A stretch of DNA of 64,000 nt from an uncultured Anaerolineae bacterium (GCA_905479495.1 CAJQMR010000011.1:1-64000); one strand, 5' to 3'; shown: positions 8,778 to 16,927, counted from the first letter of the stretch. Program-made: numbers and translations. The notes: generated by a model not told the origin, from the letters alone.

Positions 8778-10277
8778 ATGATGAACATTATTTACATATT
8801 GCTCTGGATAGTTGCTATTCTGATCATTCTATTCCTAACTTATGGACTATTGCGATTCGTGTTCAATACAAACTCGTTCTTAAGCAAAAATAAACTATCA
8901 AAAATAGCTAGTTTGGGAACTGTAATTTTACTGTTTAAGTCGAGTATTATTTCCCTGTTAGAAGTAATCTTAAATCTTTTTCAATCGTTTATCATTAATG
9001 CGCCGGAAAATAATGCTTCTGCTAAGGCATACTTTGCGTCAATTTGCGAAGCCCCATTGAAACCAAGCAAATGTGATAATTATTTTGACCTGATAGAAGC
9101 AAATATAAGCGATTTTCGATTTGACACCTCTATATTTGCGCCAATGCTCGTCAAGCTTGTGCTTGTCCTGATATTGTGGGTTATCTTGGCACAGATAATA
9201 GAGTACTTGCTCCGACCTGGTACCGTCGACCGAATTGTTTCTTGGCTCAAAGAAAAGGGGCCGAGAATTCTTAATGCGAAGATAGTTAACGGAGCCTCTT
9301 TTTTCTTAATTCTAGTGATTGGTGTTTATCTTAGCTTAGCTGCTATTGTAACCATCCCTATTTTGCAGCGGAAGACCGAATTTCTTGAAGGGGCAAGTAA
9401 AAATAGTCTCGAGCAGGATTTAGACTTGGAGCTAGCGCAATTTTTCAGTCAACCACTAGGGGAAGATATAGCTGAAAATAATACCATTCGAACCGGATGG
9501 ATATATCTGAAAGACCGCACACGAGATGATTTAGAATCGGCAAAAAATCAAGCGATAAATGTTTTTGCTTTTAGCCAGCTTCGTAAAGGAACTTTGGAAA
9601 ATTCTGAACATTATCTGGATATTTCCCAATGGTACAGTCATGAAATCGATAGACTTGAAGAGGAGATATACAATTGTCTTCGGGATATAGATGAAATCCA
9701 AAATTCAGAAATTCTGGCTGGTAATCAGAATGATCTACAAAAGCAATTGATAACCCGGATTGATAAAAATTGCCCTGACACAAATTTCAAAATTGACACA
9801 TCAAAAATTCCTACACGTCCAGCATTTGGCTCCTCATTATTAGGCCCGTTTAGTCTGGTTGCGAGTTGGTTAGTCAAAACGGAAACCATGTCTCTTGCAC
9901 TAATTGTTGGGATGATGGGTTTTGGTTTATTTGGTGCGGCTGTAAGTACATTTATCCGTAAAGAAATGGAAGGCCCATCGGGTGAACAGGCAAAAGACGG
10001 GAGAATAATTAAGGACCTGACAGGTGTCATTTTGCGAGGTGTATCGGCCGCATTTGTAATATTTTTAGCAGTATTAGGTGGCTTGGCAATCATTTCCTCA
10101 GGGGAAAGTCAACCAAATCCTTATGTAGTGCTCTTCACCTGCCTTGTTGCTGCTGTCTATAGTGAGCAGATATGGGATTGGGCTAAGGATCATTTACTGC
10201 GAAATATAACTTCGAGCAACGCTAACGACAGGGTTCAAGAAAAACAAAATGCTGATACCAATCGTTTAGATACATGA
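8778..10277 (+). CDS. multi-pass membrane protein of unknown function
   Basis: A 499-residue protein with about seven hydrophobic segments: roughly 4-28, 45-68, 122-150, 173-200, 372-395, 417-442 and 447-468. A large soluble section of about 170 residues (200-370) sits between the fourth and fifth segments and contains charged, helical sequence and four Cys residues. The C terminus is polar. No catalytic motif or named family was recognised. It lies between the glycosidase-like gene and a decayed insertion sequence, with no operon partner. AAGGTAGTTATG at the start is only a modest ribosome binding site. ATG-ATG at 8778 leaves a one-codon ambiguity. Confidence 0.65.
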   Translation: MMNIIYILLWIVAILIILFLTYGLLRFVFNTNSFLSKNKLSKIASLGTVILLFKSSIISLLEVILNLFQSFIINAPENNASAKAYFASICEAPLKPSKCDNYFDLIEANISDFRFDTSIFAPMLVKLVLVLILWVILAQIIEYLLRPGTVDRIVSWLKEKGPRILNAKIVNGASFFLILVIGVYLSLAAIVTIPILQRKTEFLEGASKNSLEQDLDLELAQFFSQPLGEDIAENNTIRTGWIYLKDRTRDDLESAKNQAINVFAFSQLRKGTLENSEHYLDISQWYSHEIDRLEEEIYNCLRDIDEIQNSEILAGNQNDLQKQLITRIDKNCPDTNFKIDTSKIPTRPAFGSSLLGPFSLVASWLVKTETMSLALIVGMMGFGLFGAAVSTFIRKEMEGPSGEQAKDGRIIKDLTGVILRGVSAAFVIFLAVLGGLAIISSGESQPNPYVVLFTCLVAAVYSEQIWDWAKDHLLRNITSSNANDRVQEKQNADTNRLDT

Positions 10278-10483
10278 TGTGTAAGATTCACCCCAAACAA
10301 TTTTGCCGATGTATGTAACAGCTGCGAGCGAGTCCATTCTACTCCAGTAAATTCATTTTGTTTGAGACTTTGGACCCTTGGGCTTTTCCCAGGAAAGAGG
10401 GCATCACTCCCGGGTATGGAATTCGATAGAACCTATAAATCAAAAAGACCCCCCAAGTAATCTTGAGAGTCATAGACATCAAG

Positions 10484-11760
10484 TTAAGGAATAGCACGAC
10501 TCAAAAGCTGAAAGGTGGCGGGTCGTGTTTTTCTTTTCTGAACAGTGCATCGCGCTAAAGAAGGAAGGATTAGGCGCAACGTGCGAATCAGAAAACGGGA
10601 ATCAGCTAAAGCAGACAAGATATGAAAAGCATGTTTGCGCAACACCCTCGTGGCTTTAACGAGGGAGCGGCTTTCAACGTGCCAGCAACCCAGCAAAAGA
10701 AGCCAATGCTGAACCAAGGCGAGGATAAGTTTGGCATAGAGTTCACTCAAAATTTGATGAGGCTGCTGAGAACGCCAATCATCAAGGGACAATTCACTTT
10801 GCCACAGCTTAAAGAGGAGTTCAATTTGCCAACGAAGGCGTTGCAAGCAAAGAATGTCAGCGAGGGAAAATGATTCAGGTGGCAGATTTGTAACGAGAAT
10901 TGTCCACTCACATAGGGTAAGGGTCTCTGGCTTGAGTTGGCTATTTTTCCGTTTGCGCGCGGCTTTGCGTGCCCGTTTTTTCCGCTCTTTGGCAACCTCA
11001 TCAGGAACACGAATGGCGAGTAAACGACATGGTAAGCGCTGAGCCGTCAATTCGATAGGTTGGTCAATACAGTCCCCCCGCTGCTCCTTAAGCCAGTCAG
11101 CCGCATGAATGACTTGTTCCCCCTGCCAGATACCGGAACGAGCTGGCACACGGCTGACCCACCAAACCCCTTGCTCATTCAGCTCTTCAAAAACCTTGAC
11201 CTTTGGGGGCACTTTAGACTGCCTTTTGGCAGAGCGACCGTTTGTAAAGGGCAATCATGGTCTCGTCCTGAAGCGAGCGTAAGGTCAAAGCGACCATGCT
11301 GATAGTCGAGCACCGTTTGCAATTTGAGCACGGCTTGGTTTTTGCTTTGTCCTTGCCATATTGTTTGAAAAGAGGATGGCAACTCTACCTGACTGCTATC
11401 CTGGAGATACACCCCGTTAAATGAGGCCAGTAAATCTGTCCGCTCACACTGGTTTTGCACCATGTAAGTCACCCCTTTGAGCAGGAGTTGTTGTAAAAAG
11501 GCATTGGCTTGCGGGCTGTTGAGTCGTTCTTGTAATCCTTGTGGACTTATCTCGACATCACAGACTCGGGCACTTTGACATAGTTCTTCTAAGCTTGCTT
11601 TTGGATTCGCCTGCCAGCCAAAGACCAAGCTTTGAGCAAAGCTTGCCCCATTTATTTTTCTCTCTCTTTGGATAAAGCCGCTTTCTCGCCCTATTTGGTT
11701 CGCATCTTCTATCAATAATTGTTGCAGTATTTGGCTCAATTGGGGTATGGTTGTTTTCAT
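10484..11760 (-). pseudogene. IS4-family transposase, frameshifted and missing a catalytic segment
   Basis: The N-terminal half reads 11760 to about 11215 (MKTTIPQLSQILQQLLIEDA..., with the first DDE Asp in GVYLQDSSQVELP). The C-terminal half reads in another frame from about 11220 to 10484, with the Glu in RLRWQIELLFKLWQS. At the junction the N-terminal frame ends ALPKGSL and the other resumes KVKVFEELNEQGVWWVSR. IS4 transposases normally have an RLADLGYF-like segment here that holds the second catalytic Asp. It is absent, so the lesion looks like a short deletion of a non-multiple-of-three length. That would make this copy unable to transpose by itself. Confidence 0.8.
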
Positions 11761-11823
11761 AAAAAAGAATCCTCAGGAATTTGTTGGTTAGGCTCAACAA
11801 TTTTCCCTGAAGATTCTTTTTTT
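11761..11823. terminator. long hairpin at the right end of the IS4 element
   Basis: AAAAAAGAATC...TCAGG is mirrored by CCCTGAAGATTCTTTTTTT around a short loop near 11787-11795. The long A-run and T-run on the two sides make it a plausible bidirectional terminator that shields the transposase from outside transcription. Confidence 0.6.
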
Positions 11824-11843
11824 GTCTTATCTTGATGCTTATG

Positions 11844-12091
11844 CCTATGGTTTACCTTTGGGTTTCAAAACTGCTGCTTTACCAGCGTATTTGAAAAGAA
11901 TTCAGTCGAGAGAGTGCAAAAAACGTCGGCAGCGTGCCCGCCCCGACTATATTATGTGCCGCGGTCGCCGCCCAATTATTTTTCTTCCTCAATTTTCCCA
12001 AAAAATAGAGACCTTTACACTCTCTGTCTGAAGCTTATTTAACTAGCGGTGATTTTTTTTGCGGATTTTTTTTTCGAGCTCGTTTACCGCG
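11844..12091. other. gene-free stretch between IS4 and the small-gene cluster
   Basis: About 250 bases. An inverted pair GAGAGAGTG (11909-) and CACTCTCTG (12017-12027) could close a large structured loop, and the interior is GC-rich around 11930-11975. No gene was recognised. Confidence 0.4.
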
Positions 12092-12382
12092 TCAGGAATC
12101 GAGCAATTCGGCGGGCGCGTCCTGGTGAATGAGTGCCGCTGTGGGGTTTGGCCACATCAGCACAATAGCCGCTTTTTCTGGCTTCGGTCTGTTCGCGTAT
12201 TGTTCCGGCGGTCGGCCAATGTCAGCCACATGGCCACGCTTGCGCAGCTGGCGCAACCGTCGGCTAATGCTTTCCTTGTGGGCGTAGCCATACCGTTTTG
12301 CCGCTTCTTCTAACGGTAACCATTCGATATTTTCCTGCCTGGTTTTCTCTGGCTTGCTAGTTGACATAATAATAAATCTCAT
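12092..12382 (-). CDS. small helix-turn-helix protein
   Basis: A 91-96 residue protein with a DNA-binding helix-turn-helix near its N terminus (PLEEAAKRYGYAHKESISRRLRQLRKRG), of the kind seen in excisionase-like or replication-control proteins. The methionine at 12367 (MSTSKPEK) is a plausible alternative start, since neither start has a clear Shine-Dalgarno. It is divergent from the 12426 cluster with only 43 bases between them, so it probably regulates that cluster. The tail after residue 60 is not informative. Confidence 0.6.
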   Translation of the reverse strand: MRFIIMSTSKPEKTRQENIEWLPLEEAAKRYGYAHKESISRRLRQLRKRGHVADIGRPPEQYANRPKPEKAAIVLMWPNPTAALIHQDAPAELLDS

Positions 12383-12425
12383 GGGATAATGTTCTCAGTT
12401 AACAACAATAAAGTATAGGAGGGCC

Positions 12426-12821
12426 ATGAGCTTATCCCAGCCAAATGTTATCAATCAGCCGGGGGAATATCAACCGGAAAGGAGAGAGCTACCGACCTAC
12501 AAAACGAAGGTCAATAAAAACGCCAGAGGGCAAACAGAAATCATTTACCATGAGACGGCCGTTGTCACCTTTGACCCGGAGCAAATCATTCTCAATACAG
12601 GAGGATGGTGGACACGTTCCACTAAAACGAGGATGAATCAGGTTAGTGAATATTACAGTTTGGGATTTCGCGTATTCCAAAAAGCGGGAGAATGGTTTGT
12701 CGATTATAGAGCCAATATTCAGCCATTCACAAAAGATATTTTGGCGCTGAACAGAAGCGAGAAAACAAAGTCTAATCACTTACAAGCCAGTGATAGAAGG
12801 GTGGTGGTGGTCAATGTTTAA
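12426..12821 (+). CDS. conserved mobile-element protein of unknown function
   Basis: A 131-residue soluble protein. The core HETAVVTFDPEQIILNTGGW followed by TRSTKTRMNQVSEYYSLGFRVFQKAGEWFVDY resembles small proteins commonly seen in phage and plasmid regions; the function is not known to me. A strong AGGAGGGCC ribosome binding site stands directly before the ATG. It opens a run of eight same-strand small genes (12.4-15.8 kb), and its stop overlaps the next start. Confidence 0.65.
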   Translation: MSLSQPNVINQPGEYQPERRELPTYKTKVNKNARGQTEIIYHETAVVTFDPEQIILNTGGWWTRSTKTRMNQVSEYYSLGFRVFQKAGEWFVDYRANIQPFTKDILALNRSEKTKSNHLQASDRRVVVVNV

Positions 12822-13242
12822 ATGGTGTTTTAACGAATTGATTGTCGAGGGCGACGAAACGAAAATCCAGGAATTCACGGAGTTGGTAAAAGATAAAGAT
12901 ACGGATTTATCGTTAGATAAGCTGGTACCGATGCCGCCAAAATTATTTGATGTCGAACCCGAAAAGAGCCAACCGAATTGGCAAACCTGGCGGCTTGAAA
13001 ATTGGGGAACAAAGTTGGATGTCAAAGCCGAATTAGTAGAGGAGTCAGAAGATAGCTTGAGATACCTATTTTATAGTGCCGATGCAGCACCTATCAAATG
13101 GTTACAGACGGTATCTTTAAAAATGCCAGCTTTGCAATTCGTATTGAGCTATCAGGTTCAGGATACGGAGCCTACTAAAGACGTGATAGATATTGTTGAA
13201 GCCGAAGGCGGCAACATCGTAGAAGTTGGCGGCTATGCATAA
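12814..13242 (+). CDS. DUF1281/Api92-like small protein
   Basis: About 142 residues starting MFKWCFNELIVEG. The layout (N-terminal WCxNxLxxxG, ELV...LDKLVPMPP, then ENWGTKLD followed by FYSADAAPIKWLQTVS) is that of the ferredoxin-like fold proteins known as DUF1281 or Api92-like, found on plasmids, phages and conjugative elements. I chose ATG 12814, not the upstream ATG at 12790, because the family begins at this Trp-Cys segment and ATG overlaps the previous stop (ATGTTTAA), typical of coupled genes. The biological role is unknown. Confidence 0.7.
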   Translation: MFKWCFNELIVEGDETKIQEFTELVKDKDTDLSLDKLVPMPPKLFDVEPEKSQPNWQTWRLENWGTKLDVKAELVEESEDSLRYLFYSADAAPIKWLQTVSLKMPALQFVLSYQVQDTEPTKDVIDIVEAEGGNIVEVGGYA

Positions 13243-13276
13243 ACCGCAAGTCATTATTTAAATTTATAGGGGGAAC

Positions 13277-13693
13277 ATGACAGTCCACAAAAACAAAAAT
13301 GGAAAGCCAAAATGTGGTGCCCGAGGTCGTTTTCTTTACCTGGAAAACGACACACGTCAGGCAAATTGCAAACGGTGCTTAGGTCAGATAACGCGACGCA
13401 AAAATACAAATACCGTCAATCGCGGCTGGCTCATGCGGCGCATCATGGAAGGAAAAGTAATGGCTAAGTGTCGTAATGATTCCACCAATCGTTATTTTTT
13501 AGACGAGGCCTACGATTTTCGGTATCCGGGCTGGACAAAAGTAAGAATTGAAGATGATTACGGTAAGCGAAAAGGGAAATTTCTCTACTTCAGGCGGGAT
13601 GATTTTCGCGGTTTTGGTCATGCTTGGCGAGAATCGAATGGCGACATCATATTGAGCTTCGGTTTTTGCAACTATAGAATGCGCCTGCAATGA
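13277..13693 (+). CDS. hypothetical Cys-containing basic protein
   Basis: 138 residues, strongly basic. The N-terminal third has C-x(17)-C-x2-C spacing (KCGARGRF...NCKRCLG), suggesting a zinc-knuckle-like module. The C-terminal part is aromatic and beta-rich (KGKFLYFRRDDFRGFGHAW). GGGGG precedes the ATG by four bases. It belongs to the small-gene run; a DNA- or RNA-binding role is only a guess. Confidence 0.55.
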   Translation: MTVHKNKNGKPKCGARGRFLYLENDTRQANCKRCLGQITRRKNTNTVNRGWLMRRIMEGKVMAKCRNDSTNRYFLDEAYDFRYPGWTKVRIEDDYGKRKGKFLYFRRDDFRGFGHAWRESNGDIILSFGFCNYRMRLQ

Positions 13694-13732
13694 ATTAATA
13701 AATAGCGTCAATTAGAGGGGAGGTGATGCCAT

Positions 13733-14053
13733 GTGGAATTATTACCCAATAAAATACGAGAAACGCTGCCAGAACTTTACGCCAATGAGGAGTTAGGCTT
13801 ACAAGCCCAGGCCATCGTCAAGTTTTTTACGCCAGACAGTAACTGGACTTGGTACGCCTCAGAGTTTGATGGAGAAGACATATTCTTTGGCCTGGTCATT
13901 GGGATGGAGATGGAGATGGGCTACTTTAGCCTGGCTGAGCTGGAAAGCGTGCGCGGGCCGCTAGGTCTGCCCATCGAGCGGGATTTGCACTTCAAGCAAA
14001 AAACCCTGCAAGAATTGCGAGAGCATTACCTCAACAAGAAGTACGCCCTTTAA
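13733..14053 (+). CDS. DUF2958 family protein
   Basis: A 106-residue protein that matches the DUF2958 pattern throughout: ELLPNKIRETLPELYANE, then VKFFTPDSNWTWYASEFDGED, FFGLVIGMEMEMGYFSLAEL, and the terminal ESVRGPLGLPIERDLHF. The start is GTG at 13733, because GGGGAGG sits at 13717-13723 and the ATG at 13731 is in another frame. DUF2958 proteins are frequent on plasmids and integrative elements near antirestriction and replication genes, which supports an element origin for this cluster. Their molecular function is not established. Confidence 0.85.
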   Translation: MELLPNKIRETLPELYANEELGLQAQAIVKFFTPDSNWTWYASEFDGEDIFFGLVIGMEMEMGYFSLAELESVRGPLGLPIERDLHFKQKTLQELREHYLNKKYAL

Positions 14054-14082
14054 CCCATTAAAAAGTAGAAGAAGCAAAGAAC

Positions 14083-14409
14083 ATGAAACAAAAACAACAA
14101 ACCCGCCTTGTAATGCCCCGGCATTACAAGGCAACGGCAACCATCCTGCGCTTGCTCAATATGGAAAACGAGCTGGCAGGTTTAATCGCCTGGGCAGAAC
14201 GCAAAAAGCATGGCCGAGAGCCCAAGAAGTTTGTGGCCATCCAGAGGAGCTATGAAAACAAATATGGCGCTGTGCAAAACAAGCTGTTCATGCTGCGCCA
14301 CCGTTTTCCCAAACATTACCTGGTGGCTCGCTTTCTTTTCTGGGTCAGTGAGATGACTTCGGTCAAGCCTGTTTACTTTCGCTGGCAGGCAGAACAGCGA
14401 AGAAAATAG
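14083..14409 (+). CDS. hypothetical basic protein
   Basis: 108 residues, helical and basic, without a recognised domain. AGAAGCAAAGAAC before the ATG gives only a weak ribosome binding site. Codons 8-17 contain a perfect 13-base inverted repeat, described separately, so early translation could be affected by RNA structure. It continues the same-strand run of small element genes. Confidence 0.55.
   Translation: MKQKQQTRLVMPRHYKATATILRLLNMENELAGLIAWAERKKHGREPKKFVAIQRSYENKYGAVQNKLFMLRHRFPKHYLVARFLFWVSEMTSVKPVYFRWQAEQRRK
14105..14132. repeat. perfect 13-base inverted repeat inside a coding region
   Basis: GCCTTGTAATGCC (14105-14117) is followed after two bases by its exact complement GGCATTACAAGGC (14120-14132). 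Such a perfect palindrome inside the first 20 codons is unlikely to be required by the protein. It could be a protein-binding or recombination site, or a hairpin that blocks ribosomes. Confidence 0.7.
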
Positions 14410-14462
14410 CGCCGATTTTCAACGATACCAATGGCCAGATCGGTATGGTAGCATGATGGGTA

Positions 14463-14786
14463 ATGAGCCAAGAGAATGCGTACCAAATCGGCCTCTTTAA
14501 TCAGAAGCTGGTCGATACCCGCACCAAAACCCAGAAGAAAAAGGCGAAAGCACGCGAAGCCCCGCGCCAGGTCGAGATGTTTTCCCAACGAGATTTAGCC
14601 GTTTTTGGTGCCAACGGCCGTCCCCGACTGCCCATTTCTCCCAAGACCAGAATTGAACTGGCGATTCAGGACGCCCGCAATGAAGAAGAAATAGCCCAAC
14701 AACTCCGGCGCGAAATTGAAGAAAACACCTACCCCATGCCCTGGGCAATGAACCAATTAGCAACTGAACCCCCAGAGGCTGAATGA
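14463..14786 (+). CDS. hypothetical charged protein
   Basis: 107 residues, highly charged: Lys/Arg-rich in the first half (TKTQKKKAKAREAPRQ) and Glu-rich helical in the second (DARNEEEIAQQLRREIEEN). No domain was recognised. Its stop overlaps the next start by four bases (ATGA), indicating translational coupling with the 14783 gene. Confidence 0.5.
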   Translation: MSQENAYQIGLFNQKLVDTRTKTQKKKAKAREAPRQVEMFSQRDLAVFGANGRPRLPISPKTRIELAIQDARNEEEIAQQLRREIEENTYPMPWAMNQLATEPPEAE

Positions 14787-15133
14787 GCACCCAAGAACAA
14801 GCTGCCTATTACGACCGAAATCACCACACCAACCCCGCGATTATCGAGTGGGCATTGCCCGAGGAGAGCATAGATATTCGCCTGAAGTTAGACATGCCCG
14901 GCATGGAACAGCTGCCGCCACTTTGCCGGGCAAAGATGGCCGGTTTGCTGGGCAAGGTTGCCTTGCTTTGTGAAACAACCGTTGCCAATCAAGAAGCACT
15001 GCAACAAAACGGCGTTGCTTTGGAAGGCGTGTTCATCTATTTGGCAGAATATACAGGTGGCCTGATTTCTATGATGGAAATGCTGGCCGATGCCGATCAC
15101 CAAGTAGCTGAGGATTTTCCTTTTCAGATTTAG
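14783..15133 (+). CDS. hypothetical protein
   Basis: 116 residues, largely helical and mildly acidic, coupled to the previous gene by ATGA and to the next by a one-base gap. No motif was recognised. The middle (MEQLPPLCRAKMAGLLGKVALLCETTVANQ; two Cys) is hydrophobic but too short and polar for a membrane segment. Confidence 0.5.
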   Translation: MSTQEQAAYYDRNHHTNPAIIEWALPEESIDIRLKLDMPGMEQLPPLCRAKMAGLLGKVALLCETTVANQEALQQNGVALEGVFIYLAEYTGGLISMMEMLADADHQVAEDFPFQI

Positions 15134-15134
15134 C

Positions 15135-15803
15135 ATGGCCAGTAATACCTCCAACCTACCAACCAATGACGTTCTCAACAGCCTGGCCAGGCTGCCCTGG
15201 CTGGAGATTGCCGCCGAAACCTGGAAGCTGGCTAAGAAGCTGTGGCGCGGACTGGCTGATGAAGGCATTTATGAAGTGCTGGAGTATGAATCGCGGCTGG
15301 AGCTGAAGGATAGAAACGGCCGTATCGCCCAATTCAGCAAACGGGAAAAAGTCCGCTATCTGCAAAACAACATTCTGGCTTACCAAGACCACGCCTGGGG
15401 CGATGGTGAGATATTGCAGGATTACAAATGCACACCGGGAAAAGTGGTTGACCAGTATCGACCCGGACAGAAAACGTTCCTGCTCATTTCCCTGCGTAGC
15501 GTGAAAAAGCGCGGCGATGTGGATGAGTTTCGCATGGCGTGGGGGATTCGTGAGGGCTTTGCCCGCAAGCATGAGCTGTGGGAAACGGAAGTGCGGCACC
15601 GTACGCAGAAGATGCAGGTGACCGTTGTGTTTCCCAAGTCCCGCTTGCCCAAACGGGTGTGGGTCGAGGAAGTGCTGCACCGCAGGCAGCACCGGCTGGG
15701 TGAAGACGCCAGAGTGATGCTGCCGGATGAACGATTGCAGGTAACCTGGCAGTTAGACAAACCGCAGCTGAACGAGCGTTACCAGATTCATTGGGAATGG
15801 TAG
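15135..15803 (+). CDS. hypothetical protein, last gene of the small-gene run
   Basis: 222 residues. After a helical N terminus (LPWLEIAAETWKLAKKLWRGL) comes a beta-rich domain starting EYESRLELKDRNGRIA and including LAYQDHAWGDGEIL, KTFLLISLRSVKKRGDVDEF and a C-terminal VTWQLDKPQLNERYQIHWEW. The alternation of strands suggests an immunoglobulin- or jelly-roll-like fold. I do not recognise the family. Tight spacing to the previous gene places it in the same transcript. Confidence 0.55.
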   Translation: MASNTSNLPTNDVLNSLARLPWLEIAAETWKLAKKLWRGLADEGIYEVLEYESRLELKDRNGRIAQFSKREKVRYLQNNILAYQDHAWGDGEILQDYKCTPGKVVDQYRPGQKTFLLISLRSVKKRGDVDEFRMAWGIREGFARKHELWETEVRHRTQKMQVTVVFPKSRLPKRVWVEEVLHRRQHRLGEDARVMLPDERLQVTWQLDKPQLNERYQIHWEW

Positions 15804-15851
15804 ACTTTATTGGTTACCTTACAATAAGCAGAATCGGGATCGATTTTTGTG

Positions 15852-15880
15852 TAATTTTTACTTGGTGGGTACCCTATAAT
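15852..15880 (+). promoter_or_regulatory. possible promoter for the 16009 gene
   Basis: A perfect -10 hexamer TATAAT lies at 15875-15880, preceded by the palindrome GGGTACCC (15867-15874). The -35 at the right spacing (TAATTT, 15852-15857) is poor, so the promoter would need help from an activator. Confidence 0.4.
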
Positions 15881-16008
15881 TAGGAGCATATACTCTGGAA
15901 AACCATTACCAATGCCATTTTGTATAACGCTAAAAAGTCGTTATGATTAAATCTATGGGAAGGTATTTCTAAAAGCAAAGCTCTCTTTCAAGGATAGCGT
16001 GTGAAATT

Positions 16009-16644
16009 ATGTATTTTTTGCAAGTTGACGGTCTTGTGGCAGGTGCCACATCTTTACAACTTATAGGAATAGGTGGGCTTGGCATTGTTCTTGGCATTTA
16101 CGCCGCAAGCATTCTACGCGTTACGAATAGAACAGGTCCGAGCATTAGGGACCTGTTGGGGGTAGCCATCATTTTTATAGGTGGACTGATAACTGCGTTT
16201 TTCCCTGCATCAACTGATTTATTTGGGGCATATGGGCTGGGCGTGTTCATTGGTGCTGGGATTTACATAATATATTCATTGTACTTTGCTGCTAATGCGG
16301 GAAAAACTAGAAAAGCCCAAGTTGATAAACCCCTGAGAACAGCAGATTCTTTGCAAGCAATACAAGAAAAATCCATTCCCGCAGCCGCAATAAATGAAGA
16401 AAATCCAACACAAGTGAATTCAGCCGCATTACGGAAAATTATCGCCACCAGCTTTAACCAAGCCGAGATGGAAACAATTTGTTTTGATCTTGGCCTGGAC
16501 TATGAAGCTATTCCAGGGGATACCAAAGACAAAAAGGTTATCGAGTTGATTAAGTATATGGAACGTCGATATGAGATAGATGCTTTTTTAGACGTTCTTC
16601 AGAAGGAACGCCCAAACGCTCCATGGACGACAATTTATTCCTGA
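16009..16644 (+). CDS. membrane protein with C-terminal effector-associated (death-like) domain
   Basis: 211 residues. Three hydrophobic segments (about 12-36, 46-65, 70-92) anchor it in the membrane. A linker follows, then a compact helical domain at about 140-208 (LRKIIATSFNQAEMETICFD...ERRYEIDAFLDVLQKERPN). This domain has the layout of the effector-associated or death-like domains found in bacterial conflict systems, where matching domains bring an effector and a sensor or NTPase together. The related domain at the N terminus of the 28925 product, on the other side of the restriction operon, is a likely partner. A membrane-acting effector is an inference. Confidence 0.7.
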   Translation: MYFLQVDGLVAGATSLQLIGIGGLGIVLGIYAASILRVTNRTGPSIRDLLGVAIIFIGGLITAFFPASTDLFGAYGLGVFIGAGIYIIYSLYFAANAGKTRKAQVDKPLRTADSLQAIQEKSIPAAAINEENPTQVNSAALRKIIATSFNQAEMETICFDLGLDYEAIPGDTKDKKVIELIKYMERRYEIDAFLDVLQKERPNAPWTTIYS

Positions 16645-16727
16645 TGCAATCAAGCAATACAAAGTTTGCCCCCGCCGCCTCATTCCTCATTAAAACTTAG
16701 CCTTAAGTAGAACTTCGTTTAACCTCT

Positions 16728-16769
16728 GTAAAATGAAAAAGGCGATGGGCCGCGGTTCCCATCGCCTTT
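16728..16769 (-). terminator. strong Rho-independent terminator of the micro-ORF transcript
   Basis: A 12-base perfect stem (16738-16749 with 16758-16769) closes an 8-base loop CCGCGGTT. On the minus strand it is followed by TTTTTCATTTT. It ends the micro-ORF unit, and it can also stop plus-strand transcription from the 16009 gene, though with a weaker T-run there. Confidence 0.85.
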
Positions 16770-16776
16770 GTTGAAA

Positions 16777-16800
16777 TTACGTCCCAGATCCGCCACTCAT
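16777..16800 (-). CDS. micro-ORF of seven residues (MSGGSGT)
   Basis: Minus-strand ATG at 16800 reads MSGGSGT then TAA. AAAAGGAGC stands eight bases ahead of it, and the unit has its own consensus promoter (16883-16912) and terminator (16728-16769). The transcript would be about 150 nt. The signals are too complete to ignore, but the product could equally be a small RNA with an incidental ORF, or the stub of a deleted gene. No similar peptide is known to me. Confidence 0.45.
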   Translation of the reverse strand: MSGGSGT

Positions 16801-16882
16801 GACAGTTGCTCCTTTTGTGTACCAGAGCCACGGCCGTTTCCAACCTCTAAGCACACAGAATCGAGGATAAATTGATGCAGTA

Positions 16883-16912
16883 ATTATAATCATATATGAT
16901 TATAATTGTCAA
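16883..16912 (-). promoter_or_regulatory. consensus promoter with embedded palindromic operator (copy 1, facing left)
   Basis: On the minus strand TTGACA (16912-16907) and TATAAT (16888-16883) are separated by 18 bases. The region between and over them (16882-16907) is a perfect 26-base palindrome with half-site AATTATAATCATA. The same arrangement recurs at 29662-29691 with one base changed. It drives the micro-ORF unit and is well placed for repression by a dimeric helix-turn-helix protein. Confidence 0.8.
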
Positions 16913-16927
16913 TTATTTAAAATTGGG

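Larger units (their letters stand above)
10471..11843 (-). mobile_element. decayed IS4-type insertion sequence
   Basis: Read inward, the ends are similar inverted repeats: CATAGACATCAAGTTAAG from 10471, and CATAAGCATCAAGATAAG as the complement of 11826-11843. The transposase between them is interrupted. No target duplication is visible in the immediate flanks, which fits an old copy. The right end also carries a long hairpin at 11761-11823. Confidence 0.7.

Noticed and set aside
11822..12031. A 69-codon frame beginning in the right end of the IS4 element
   Set aside because: It starts inside the terminal inverted repeat and has no ribosome binding site or recognisable domain.
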